64,000 bases of DNA from JACKEQ01 sp041389565. GTDB lineage: Bacteria; Myxococcota_A; UBA796; GCA-2862545. Below are positions 10,241 to 17,746 of this stretch, in pieces; the first letter of the stretch is position 1; every line of letters starts with the position of its first letter. Where the stretch lies: positions 175,288-239,287 of the forward strand of contig JAWKRP010000012.1 in the NCBI GenBank assembly GCA_041389565.1. Reading direction: 5' to 3'. The translations under genes and the position numbers were made by a program. The notes under the pieces were generated by a model, which worked only from the letters and a program-made list of their open reading frames with translations, ran no database searches and was not told where the DNA came from.

Positions 10241-10504
10241 TCAGGTCACACGAAAGGATCCGCACCCTTCCCAATTCCCATAAAGTAGCCTTCTCCAGTG
10301 ATGCTCCCGCTTTCCTTTGGGTAGCAAGTCCTTGCAGATTTCGTTGATGTAGTCACGCTCGGCACGACGACGCCGGCTTCCAGTTACACCGTTCCTTCCA
10401 CTGGCGTTCCTATGGAGCGCCATACAAACGCGGTATTGTTCCTCGTTCAGTACTGTGCGCTGTAGTGCCCCAGGTAAGAGTTTCACTGGACAGCTGATAA
10501 GCAT
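10241..10504 (-). CDS. short hypothetical frame, possible gene remnant
   Basis: 87 codons, Arg/Lys-rich in the middle (GSRRRRAERDYINEICKDLL) with lower GC than the core genes. No clear ribosome binding site and no recognised family. It lies inside the decayed region, so it may be the 3' end of a broken gene. Confidence 0.25.
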   Translation of the reverse strand: MLISCPVKLLPGALQRTVLNEEQYRVCMALHRNASGRNGVTGSRRRRAERDYINEICKDLLPKGKREHHWRRLLYGNWEGCGSFRVT

Positions 10505-11214
10505 GTTCAGGAGCCCCCCAGATGCCCAAGAACTCCCTTAGGTCTTTTTCGGTAACGAGGTCGCTGGACCTCCAACCGCAAGCGCGAAGCCGTCCTGCGT
10601 CTCCTGCGTGGGGAGGACCTCGATGTCGTTCCCGCGAGCTCGGCGTGACGTGGGGCCACGCCGCGTAGCGGCGGATGCCTTCCTCGACGGCGGCCAGTCT
10701 GCGCTGAAGTCGAGGAATTCTCGCCCGAGGAGGACCGGGTCCGCTGTCGAGCGCGGAAGCCTGGCCAGGTGACCTGGCGGGGAGAACGAGCTTCTGCATG
10801 AGGAAGATCGATCGCATGGAGGCAGCGGATGTCCGCCCTTGTCCGGAAGGGCCGTGGTTGAAGTAGCCGAGACCCGGTCGCCTTCGACCCACCAGCGCTA
10901 CTCGATCGGGTTGTGCGTGTCGCGTCCGAAGGTGCCAGCTCGAACATCTACTTTCCGCCTGAGGTAGCGGACCGTTCGCCAGCTCGGCGGAGGGGCCTGC
11001 AGGGACTGCTCCGACGACGAGCTGGTGAAGCGGATCCGGGCGGCGGATCACCGACTCGCCGTTCCACGGCGAGGGTACAGAAGGCAGGCGCGGCTGCGGT
11101 TTCGGGGAACGCGAATTCATCCAAGCGACCGGGTCTTTCGCTTCGGCTGATGTGGACCACGGCCTTCAGGGCTGTACTTCCCGACGCGACGACGTGGAAA
11201 CCGCGCCCACGACG
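10505..11214. other. no intact gene recognised
   Basis: Several overlapping frames exist here but none has recognisable motifs or consistent codon use. It separates the ISKra4 remnant from the IS3-type integrase remnant. Confidence 0.4.
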
Positions 11215-11735
11215 GCCGCGTCACGACCGACCAGCCGAACGCGATGTAGAACGGACGCGACGGCGGTCCGGACCCGCAAGCATGGCTGGTCACCGCAGTT
11301 CCTCGCGATCGGACCACTGCACGAGCGAGTGCATCGGCTTGCAATGCGCGGCGAAGTAGTCGGGACCGCCACGCAGGCCCTCGAGGTGATTCGCGTGGTG
11401 TTTGAGAACAGTTCGCGGTTTCGAGCAAAAGAGCGCGGCAGCGGCCCGACCATCCGCCACGACCACGGCAGCCAGTTCATGAGCCGGGACTACCAGGAGG
11501 AGCTTGTTTCCTGTGGGGATGCGTTCGAGTCCGTCCTTCGTGGCTGAGCCTGAACGGCCGGAGTCGCCGAACGCTTCGTGAAGACGGTCAAGGAGCAGTG
11601 CCTGTGGCTCGAGACATTCGACACGGCCGAGGACGTGCGCACCGCGCTCGCGGCGTTCAAGGAGCGCTACAACCACGGCTGGCTCGTCGCGAAGCACCCG
11701 TCCAGGCCCGGCAACATCTCTCAGTCGCGAGAGCG
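11215..11735 (+). pseudogene. integrase-core (IS3-type) transposase remnant
   Basis: The DDE integrase core can be read across several frames: 'RTDATAV' (first Asp), 'DHCTSECIGLQ', 'ALEVIRVVFENSSRF', 'GPTIRHDHGSQFMSRDYQ' (second Asp), then after stops and a shift 'AERFVKTVKEQCLWLETFD' (catalytic Glu) and 'FKERYNHGWLVAKH'. This is the D-D-35-E arrangement of the IS3-related integrases. The N-terminal DNA-binding part was not found and the gene is dead. Confidence 0.8.
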
Positions 11736-12265
11736 GCATGACCTCAGCGGCCGGACTCGATCCGCTCGCTGCACCGGCACGGTTCGCCGTCCGGACAAGA
11801 CCCGCTACGCCGCTCGAAGCGGCATGATTTCACCCCGCCGACTGTCCAAGAAACCCTGGTGCACTACAGATCCACGAACACCTACCACCCAGGAGTGCAT
11901 CGCCATATCGCCGACCCGAGTCCAGCGTCGAGGTGTTGGCATTCGCGGACGCGAGAATGTTCACATCCCTCCGGAGAACCCCATCCGTCCGCCCGACCTT
12001 GAGGTGCCGGTCCCTGAACTCCCCGTTCTGCTACGGGACCAGCTGGTGGTCGGTCCCGTGGTGTTCCAGGCGTACCCGCGGAATCCTCGGGACCCCGTCT
12101 TCAGTCGCCTGGAAGGTGCCGCCCAGTCCCGTTTGGTGGTCCAGATCCTGGCCACCACATCCCATCGTCCGGCCAGGCGGTCCCATCTGGCAGCCGCATG
12201 GCGTGCGTGACCAGAGGGTGTGCCTCCCCGTCCAGGCTCGCGAATCTACCGCAACTCGCCCGCCA
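11736..12265. other. no intact gene recognised
   Basis: A minus-strand frame with an in-frame TAG reads 'NGEFRDRHLKVGRTDGVL' near 12000 and looks protein-like but is not recognised. Otherwise nothing is supported up to the intact lipoprotein genes. Confidence 0.35.
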
Positions 12266-12592
12266 TCAGCAGGGCTCGCAGTCCTCACCGGAGACCGACT
12301 GCCGCGCGGCATCGGCCTGCTCCTGGTTCTCGTGCCACTGATCCCACGGCCCCGAGGTCTGGCAGCAGATCGGGAACCCCGCAGCCGAGCACGTCTCCCC
12401 CGCCTCGAACGTGCCGGTCGCGAAGTCGTCCAGCAGATCCTGGCAGAAGTACGCCTCGTACTCGTGGCAGTACTCGAACGGCTCCGGATGGTCGGCCGTT
12501 CCCCCGTTGAGCAGCACACATGCGCCGACCCGCTGGTCGACCTCGGGCTCGCCGCCGCAGCCCACGAGCATCGCGAGAAGCACGAACCGCAT
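12266..12592 (-). CDS. small Cys-rich lipoprotein
   Basis: 108 residues. The ATG shares one base with the stop of the preceding gene (TGATG), so the two are probably translationally coupled. The N-terminus MRFVLLAMLVGC is a lipoprotein signal with the lipidated Cys at residue 12. The mature part is acidic and Cys-rich: YCHEYEAYFC, then FEAGETCSAAGF and ICC, ending in Cys. The pattern YCH...C...F..G.TC...GF also occurs in the upstream gene, so they are tandem paralogues. Function unknown; likely a periplasmic or outer-membrane protein held by disulfides. Confidence 0.8.
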   Translation of the reverse strand: MRFVLLAMLVGCGGEPEVDQRVGACVLLNGGTADHPEPFEYCHEYEAYFCQDLLDDFATGTFEAGETCSAAGFPICCQTSGPWDQWHENQEQADAARQSVSGEDCEPC

Positions 12593-12807
12593 CAGAACCC
12601 CCGATCCGCGCAGGTCTGGCCGCTGTGGAACGTCCACTGCGCACCGTTGATCTCCTGCGCGTCCCAGTCCTCGCACTCGGCGCGGGTCCAGTCGTCGTGA
12701 CAGTACTCCTCGTCGAACAGCGAGCTGTATCCCGCGCACACCCCGGTCCCGCCGCACCCTCCGAGCGCCGCGCACACCGCGACCACGGACATCCATCGCA
12801 CACCCAT
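12592..12807 (-). CDS. small Cys-rich lipoprotein
   Basis: 71 residues behind a strong GGAGG. Signal MGVRWMSVVAVCAALGGC ends in a lipobox (LGGC, Cys18). The mature part has YCHDDWTRAECEDW and WTFHSGQTCADRGF, the same cysteine pattern as the downstream paralogue but shorter. It is the first gene of a two-gene unit. Function unknown. Confidence 0.8.
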   Translation of the reverse strand: MGVRWMSVVAVCAALGGCGGTGVCAGYSSLFDEEYCHDDWTRAECEDWDAQEINGAQWTFHSGQTCADRGF

Positions 12808-12866
12808 GGAACCTCCTTCGCCCCCTGGGTGTGTCCGCCAGACCGACCGTCACACCGAACGGTGGA

Positions 12867-13511
12867 TCACTCCATCATCCCGAACGCCGCGCCCTGCGGA
12901 TCGTCGCACACCGCGAACCGCCGACCGTCCGGCAGCTCGCCGCGCATCCCCGTCGCCCCGTGCGCCAGCGCCGTCTCGAACGCCCGGTCGAGCGACGCGA
13001 CCCCGAAGAAACACAGCCACTGCGGGTGCACGCCGGGCTCCAGAGCGCCGACCGCTCCCATCGCCGGCTCCCCGGGCCCGTACGCGAGCGTGCGATACCC
13101 GGTGGACCCCACGTCCATCGACGGTCCCGGCACCCATCCGAACAGTCGCGCATACCGATCGACCGCTCCCGCATCGTCGGTGCGCAGCACGTGCCACACC
13201 ACGCCGGCGATCGACGGGGTCGCCACCGGACCCAGCGCCAGCAGGGCTCCAGCGGGCTCGCGCATCACGAGACCCCCGCCCGGACGGGGCCCGAGCTGCT
13301 GTGCACCCTCCGCGAGCCAGGCCGCACCGAGCGAATCGGGCTCTGGCGTCGTGACGTGCGCGAGCCAGTGCGGCCGGGCGCCACGGGCCACGGCCTGCTC
13401 GTGAAGGGGGTAGACGACATCCCCGTGGTGACCGAGCACGGCGTCGTAGAACGCCGAAGCCGCAGGAACATCCAGGGTACGGAGGGTGTACGAGGCGAAG
13501 CGGATCGACAT
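12867..13511 (-). CDS. VOC-family (glyoxalase-like) protein
   Basis: 214 residues from an ATG preceded by GGGGAGGGG. Two tandem betaalphabetabetabeta modules are visible: residues 1-110 (SIRFASYTLRTLDVPAASAF, 'FYDAVLGHHGDV') and 120-214 (VVWHVLRTDDAGAVDRYA, 'LFGWVPG', ending 'FAVCDDPQGAAFGMME'). That is the two-module plan of vicinal-oxygen-chelate enzymes and antibiotic-resistance-type proteins. Metal ligands are not all obvious, so the activity is open. It is transcribed in the same direction as the two Cys-rich lipoproteins 59 bp downstream. Confidence 0.85.
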   Translation of the reverse strand: MSIRFASYTLRTLDVPAASAFYDAVLGHHGDVVYPLHEQAVARGARPHWLAHVTTPEPDSLGAAWLAEGAQQLGPRPGGGLVMREPAGALLALGPVATPSIAGVVWHVLRTDDAGAVDRYARLFGWVPGPSMDVGSTGYRTLAYGPGEPAMGAVGALEPGVHPQWLCFFGVASLDRAFETALAHGATGMRGELPDGRRFAVCDDPQGAAFGMME

Positions 13512-13720
13512 CCCCTCCCCTATCTCGAGCCCCGCACCGTGCGAAGTCCGCGCCCGACGCCACCCGGCTCGCCCCCCGAGCGGACCGATTTCCATGGAAT
13601 CACCCCCAGAGCCGAACGGCCGGCCCTGAAAGCGGCGTGACGCATGTCGATCTGGTGACAAATGCCTCTGATGGACCCAGCTCCGGGGTTCCGTGGGTGC
13701 ATTCCCGCATCACGCCACAT

Positions 13721-13734
13721 GTCACAACTGTGAC
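13721..13734. promoter_or_regulatory. possible operator, GTCAC-AACT-GTGAC
   Basis: A 5-bp inverted repeat with a 4-nt spacer lies 41 bp upstream of the FIST gene, in the divergent gap between it and the VOC gene. Its position suits a repressor or activator site; no family can be assigned. Confidence 0.3.
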
Positions 13735-13775
13735 GACGGGACCTCGATAGCAGCCGCCCCAACCCCGGAGGTCCC

Positions 13776-14966
13776 GTGAAGACCTGGAACGGCTCTTTCG
13801 CCCTCTCGAATCGGACATGGTCCGCGCAGCCCCCCGAGATCGACGCCTCGGCGGACGCCCTCGTGCTCGTCTTCGGAAGCCCCGAGCACGCATCGCTGGC
13901 AGGCGCAGTCGAAGCGCTCGTCGCGCGCTACCCGAACGCCGTCGTCGCCGGATGCTCGACGTCCGGGGAGATCCGCGGAACGCAGGTCTCCGACGACTCG
14001 CTGGCCGTGTCCGTCACGACCTTCGCGTCCACCACCGTCCGCCACGCGGTCGTCGAGGTCCCGGATCCCACCGGGAGTGCCGATGCCGGCGCAGAGCTCG
14101 GGCGTCAGCTCGCCCAGCCCGGACTCCGCGCGGTGTTCGTGCTCTCCGACGGCCTGGGGGTGAACGGAAGCGAGCTCGTGCGCGGCCTGAACGGAGCGCT
14201 GCCTCGCGGAGTCGTCGTGACCGGCGGGCTCGCGGGCGACGGAACCCGCTTCGAGAAGACCTGGGTGCTCGCCGGTGGAGCGCTGCGGTCGCAGGTCGTC
14301 GTCGCGGTCGGGCTGTACGGCGAGCACCTGCTCGTCGGCCACGGCTCCAAGGGAGGCTGGGACGCCTTCGGACCGGAGCGCACCATCACCCGGTCCGCCG
14401 GCAACGTGCTGTTCGAGCTCGACGGCAAGCCCGCCCTCGACCTCTACAAGCAGTACCTCGGGGCGAAGGCCGCCGAGCTCCCCTCCTCCGGGCTGTTGTT
14501 CCCGCTCGCGCTCCGCGACCCGTCCGATCCCGGCAAGCTGCTCGTCCGCACCCTCCTGGCCGTCGACGAGGAGGCGAAGTCCATGACCTTCGCCGGAGAT
14601 CTGCCGGAAGGTCAGCTCGTCCAGCTCATGAAGGCGGACTTCGACCGGCTGGTGGACGGCGCGTCGCAGGCGGCCTCGATCGCGGACGTGGGAACGGAAG
14701 CGGACAGCCTCGTGGTCGCCGTGAGCTGCGTCGGTCGGCGGCTCGTCCTCGGCGAGCGCCTCGAGGAGGAGCTCGAAGCGATCCGGGACGTCGTGTCCAC
14801 CGAGAACATCGTCGGATTCTACAGCTACGGCGAGCTGTCCCCCTTCGGACAGGGCGCGTGCGACCTCCACAACCAGACGATGACCCTCACCGTGTTCACC
14901 GAGTCCGAGTTCAGCCGGGCGACACCGTGGCCGTGTTCGGGCTCGGCGGCATCGGGCTCGCCGTGA
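13776..14966 (+). CDS. FIST-domain sensor protein with an aberrant C-terminal tail
   Basis: 396 codons. Residues ~20-220 form the FIST N domain (VLVFGSPEHASLAGAVEAL, 'VVAGCSTSGEI', 'VVVTGGLAGDGTRF') and ~225-375 the FIST C domain, ending at the family's typical 'GFYSYGELSPFG' and 'DLHNQTMTLTVF'. FIST domains are thought to sense small molecules such as amino acids and usually accompany signalling proteins. The domain is complete, but the last ~17 codons after TESEF are read out of frame from an alcohol dehydrogenase gene fragment that follows directly, so the natural stop was replaced by the junction. There is no signal peptide, so it is cytosolic. Confidence 0.85.
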   Translation: MKTWNGSFALSNRTWSAQPPEIDASADALVLVFGSPEHASLAGAVEALVARYPNAVVAGCSTSGEIRGTQVSDDSLAVSVTTFASTTVRHAVVEVPDPTGSADAGAELGRQLAQPGLRAVFVLSDGLGVNGSELVRGLNGALPRGVVVTGGLAGDGTRFEKTWVLAGGALRSQVVVAVGLYGEHLLVGHGSKGGWDAFGPERTITRSAGNVLFELDGKPALDLYKQYLGAKAAELPSSGLLFPLALRDPSDPGKLLVRTLLAVDEEAKSMTFAGDLPEGQLVQLMKADFDRLVDGASQAASIADVGTEADSLVVAVSCVGRRLVLGERLEEELEAIRDVVSTENIVGFYSYGELSPFGQGACDLHNQTMTLTVFTESEFSRATPWPCSGSAASGSP

Positions 14967-15469
14967 TCGTGGGCGCGAAGCAGGCGGGTGCCGGGCGCAT
15001 CCTCGGCATCGACCTCAACGAGCGGAAGTTCGAGCTCGCCCGCAGCCTCGGCGCCACCGACTGCGTGAACCCGCGCGACCACGATCGTCCCATCCAGGAC
15101 GTCATCGTCGAGCTCACCGGCGGCGGGGTCGACTTCAGCTTCGAGTGCATCGGGAACGTCGACGTCATGCGGTCGGCCCTCGAGTGCTGCCACAAGGGCT
15201 GGGGCGAGAGCGTCATCATCGGCGTGGCCGGTGCCGGGCAGGAGATCCGCACGCGGCCGTTCCAGCTCGTCACGGGCCGGGTGTGGCGCGGCACCGCGTT
15301 CGGCGGCGTGAAGGGGCGCACCCAGCTCCCCGGCATGGTCGAGCAGGCGATGCGCGGCGACCTCGACCTCTCGCCATTCATCACGCACAACCTGCCTCTC
15401 GAGCAAATCAACGAGGCCTTCGATCTGATGCACCACGGAGAGTCGATCCGCACGGTCATCCACTTCTAG
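14909..15469 (+). pseudogene. class III alcohol dehydrogenase (FrmA/AdhC type), 3' half only
   Basis: The frame gives the C-terminal NAD-binding half of a zinc-type S-(hydroxymethyl)glutathione/alcohol dehydrogenase: 'VQPGDTVAVFGLGGIGLA' (Rossmann GxGxxG), 'GAGRILGIDLNERKFELA', 'GATDCVNP', 'GVDFSFECIGNVDVMR', and 'TAFGGVKGRTQLP', then a proper stop. The first ~185 residues, with both zinc sites, are absent. The homology begins near 14905, inside the 3' end of the FIST gene and in a different frame. It cannot encode an active enzyme. Confidence 0.8.
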
Positions 15470-15645
15470 AGGGCGTCCCGGTCCCGGCCCTCCGGTCCGG
15501 CACCGGCGCGTGTCTTCCGGGCTCGGCCCTTCGGCCTCGGTCCTCCCTGCGGTCGGACTGCGCTGCGCGCACCCTCCAGCCCCGCTGACGCGGAGCGCGC
15601 GGGCTCCACGGCCGGCGCTCCGCGCCGCGCCCGCCACGGCGGTAT

Positions 15646-15668
15646 CCTCGGGGGGTCGCACCCCGAGG
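15646..15668 (+). promoter_or_regulatory. hairpin over the ribosome binding site of the TPR gene
   Basis: CCTCGGGG (15646-15653) pairs perfectly with CCCCGAGG (15661-15668) across a 7-nt loop. The GAGG in the 3' arm is the best Shine-Dalgarno candidate for the TTG start at 15675, so the hairpin could mask it. It could instead be chance in GC-rich sequence. Confidence 0.35.
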
Positions 15669-15674
15669 TCCCCG

Positions 15675-16952
15675 TTGCGTACTGCCCTCTTCGGTTCCGT
15701 GCTCGCTGGCGTGCTCGCGCTGGCCTCCCCTGCCCTCGCGCAGGACTCCGCCGTCACCTCCGGCATCGTCGCGTACCAGGCCGGCGATCCCGTCGAAGCC
15801 CTGCGCAGGCTCGACGCCGCGCTCGCCGACCCCGGCTCGCTGAAGGCGAAGAACGTCGCTCGTGCATACCTCTTCCGGGCCCGCGCCCGGATCGACGCGT
15901 TCTCGAAGGCCAGCGCCCTCAGCGAGAGTCCCGATCCCGCGGCCCTGCCGAGCGCGATGGACGATCTGCTCGCGGCACGCGCGGCCGACGACGCCCGGCT
16001 GGCGTCTCAGATCGAAGAGCAGATCGACCGCCTGGCGCCCCTCCTCGTGCTCGCGGCCGCCGCAGCGACCGGCGACACGGCCGCCACCGCCATCCCATGG
16101 CTCGACAAGGTCGAGCGGGCGCGGCCCGACGACTACCGCACCACCCACATCCGCGCGCAGCTCCGCCTCGAAGCCGCGGGGGGCTACGCCGACGCGTCCG
16201 ATGCGGAGATCTCCGCGATCCGGGCCGATCTCCAGGCCACCCTCACACGGTACGCGAGCCATCCGCCGCCCGTGCCCGACCCCACGATCCCGACCGTCCA
16301 CTACCAGCTCGCGGCCATCGCCCGGCTGCGCGACGCCGACATCGACGCGGCCCTCCGCGCCATCGCGCTCGGTCTGGAAGCCGCCGAGGCGCAGGAGAAA
16401 GCCCTCGCGAAAGCGTCGGTGCCCGAAGCCGACGCCGCGACGCTCCGTGCGCGCCTCCTGACGATCACGGAACAGCTCCGCACCTTCGAGCTGGACTGCT
16501 ACCTCCACGCGCCCGACCGCAGGGAGGAAGGCATCGCGAAGCTCGAAGCCGCGACGAAGCGCGACCCGGGCAACCCGATCCTGTGGGCCGCGCTGGCCTC
16601 CCTGCTCGAGCCCACCGATCCCGACCGCGCGGTCGCCTCGTGGGAGAAGGCGCACGAGCTCGAACCCACGGGGTTCGCGACCGTGTTCAACCTCGGTGCC
16701 CTGTACACGAACCGCGCCGCCGCACTCCTCCAGCAGGCCAACGCCCTCGACGACCACGCGAAGGCCGCAGCCCTCACGAAGAAGGCCAACGCCGAGATGG
16801 AGCAGGCGGTCGCGTGGCTCGAGAAGGCGCACGCGCTCGACCCCACCGACCTCACGGTCGTGAAGGGGCTCGAACAGGCCTACATCCAGCTCGAGCGGAT
16901 GGAGGACTTCACGCGGATGAAGGAGGTGCGGAAGAAGCTCCAGGGCGGCTGA
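15675..16952 (+). CDS. exported TPR-repeat protein
   Basis: 425 residues from a TTG chosen because it gives a clean signal peptide (MRTALFGSVLAGVLALASPALA, cut before QDSAV); the same frame is open further upstream to an ATG at 15510, but that region has no protein character. The mature protein is helical and Ala-rich. TPR-like units are clearest at the C-terminus ('NPILWAALASLLEPTDPDRA', 'WEKAHELEPTGFATVFNLGA', 'WLEKAHALDPTDLTVV'). It is probably a periplasmic scaffold. Its 3' end overlaps the convergent CBS gene by 44 bp. Confidence 0.75.
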   Translation: MRTALFGSVLAGVLALASPALAQDSAVTSGIVAYQAGDPVEALRRLDAALADPGSLKAKNVARAYLFRARARIDAFSKASALSESPDPAALPSAMDDLLAARAADDARLASQIEEQIDRLAPLLVLAAAAATGDTAATAIPWLDKVERARPDDYRTTHIRAQLRLEAAGGYADASDAEISAIRADLQATLTRYASHPPPVPDPTIPTVHYQLAAIARLRDADIDAALRAIALGLEAAEAQEKALAKASVPEADAATLRARLLTITEQLRTFELDCYLHAPDRREEGIAKLEAATKRDPGNPILWAALASLLEPTDPDRAVASWEKAHELEPTGFATVFNLGALYTNRAAALLQQANALDDHAKAAALTKKANAEMEQAVAWLEKAHALDPTDLTVVKGLEQAYIQLERMEDFTRMKEVRKKLQGG

Positions 16953-17540
16953 CCTCACCCCAGCCACGCTCCACCATCGCGCGCACGAGGTCACGGCGGG
17001 TCAGCACCGCGATCGCGTGCCCGCCCGCATCGAGCAGGGGCACGGCGCCCACCCGCGAGTCGAGCATCACGTCGACCGCCTCGCGCAGCGCAGCGTGCTC
17101 GGACACCGACAGCAGACCGCCGTGCCCCGCGGCGCGGGCCACTCCCACTGAAGGGCCGGCCGCCGCGACGAGATCGCGGTGCGACACCATGCCCACCGCC
17201 TTCCCGCCCTCCGTGAGCACCACGTGCCGCACCCGGTGCACCCGCATGAGCTGTTCCGCGTGACACGCCGGGTCGCCCCGCTCCACGGCGAGCGCCGGAC
17301 GCGTCGCGATGTCGGCGGCCCGCAGCGCGCCGTGCGGGCCGGACCCCACCCGAACCAGGCCCCCTCGCGGAGCTGGCCCTGCGCGTCGACGTCCTCCTGG
17401 CGCACCACGCCGATCGGGCGCCCCTCGAGCATCACGGGCAGCTGGCGACCCTCGCACGACGCCAGCGTGCGCGCGACGATCTCGATGGGCGTGCCCGAAG
17501 GCACCGTGAGCACGGGGGTCATCAGGTGTCGTTCGAGCAT
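16909..17540 (-). pseudogene. CBS-domain protein with a single frameshift
   Basis: From an ATG at 17540 behind GGAGGG the frame gives CBS motif 1 (HLMTPVLTVPSGTPIEIVAR, 'RPIGVVRQEDV') and then goes out of frame. One base gained in the C5 run at 17360-17364 restores a continuous product with two more CBS motifs: 'DIATRPALAVERGDP' with 'KAVGMVSHRDLVAA', and 'ALREAVDVMLDSRVGAVPL' with 'HAIAVLTRRDLVRAM'. Such proteins bind adenine nucleotides and regulate partners. The break is either a recent mutation, a slippage switch or a sequencing error. Confidence 0.75.
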
Positions 17541-17597
17541 CTCGCCCTCCACACCTCCGGTTTTGCAACCTCCGTTCCAGGGGCCGTACACGGGAAA

Positions 17598-17619
17598 CGG
17601 CCTCCACGCGTGGAGGCCG
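17598..17619. promoter_or_regulatory. 22-bp perfect palindrome upstream of the CBS gene
   Basis: CGGCCTCCACG followed by its exact reverse complement, 58-79 bp before the CBS-domain ATG and downstream of the OmpA gene. It could be an operator for a dimeric regulator or the stem of a terminator or leader hairpin. Confidence 0.5.
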
Positions 17620-17693
17620 GCGAAGAGCGCGGTCGGGTCGCTGTGCGAGACAGCCCGACGGATGTGGAGGATCCCCCACCGGAGGTGAGGAGG

Positions 17694-17739
17694 GCGGCGG
17701 TCGTGGCCGGGGCCTGGGGGGTGCAGCTACGACCGCCGC
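17694..17739 (-). terminator. probable hairpin terminator of the TSP3-OmpA operon
   Basis: GCGGCGGTCGT (17694-17704) pairs perfectly with ACGACCGCCGC (17729-17739) across a 24-nt loop, 8 bp after the OmpA stop. There is no T-run, so it would be an unconventional terminator. Confidence 0.4.
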
Positions 17740-17746
17740 ACTCGTC

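Noticed and set aside
13721..13734. CRP-type site
   Set aside because: The half sites GTCAC/GTGAC are in the opposite order and spacing to TGTGA-N6-TCACA, so only a generic operator is reported.
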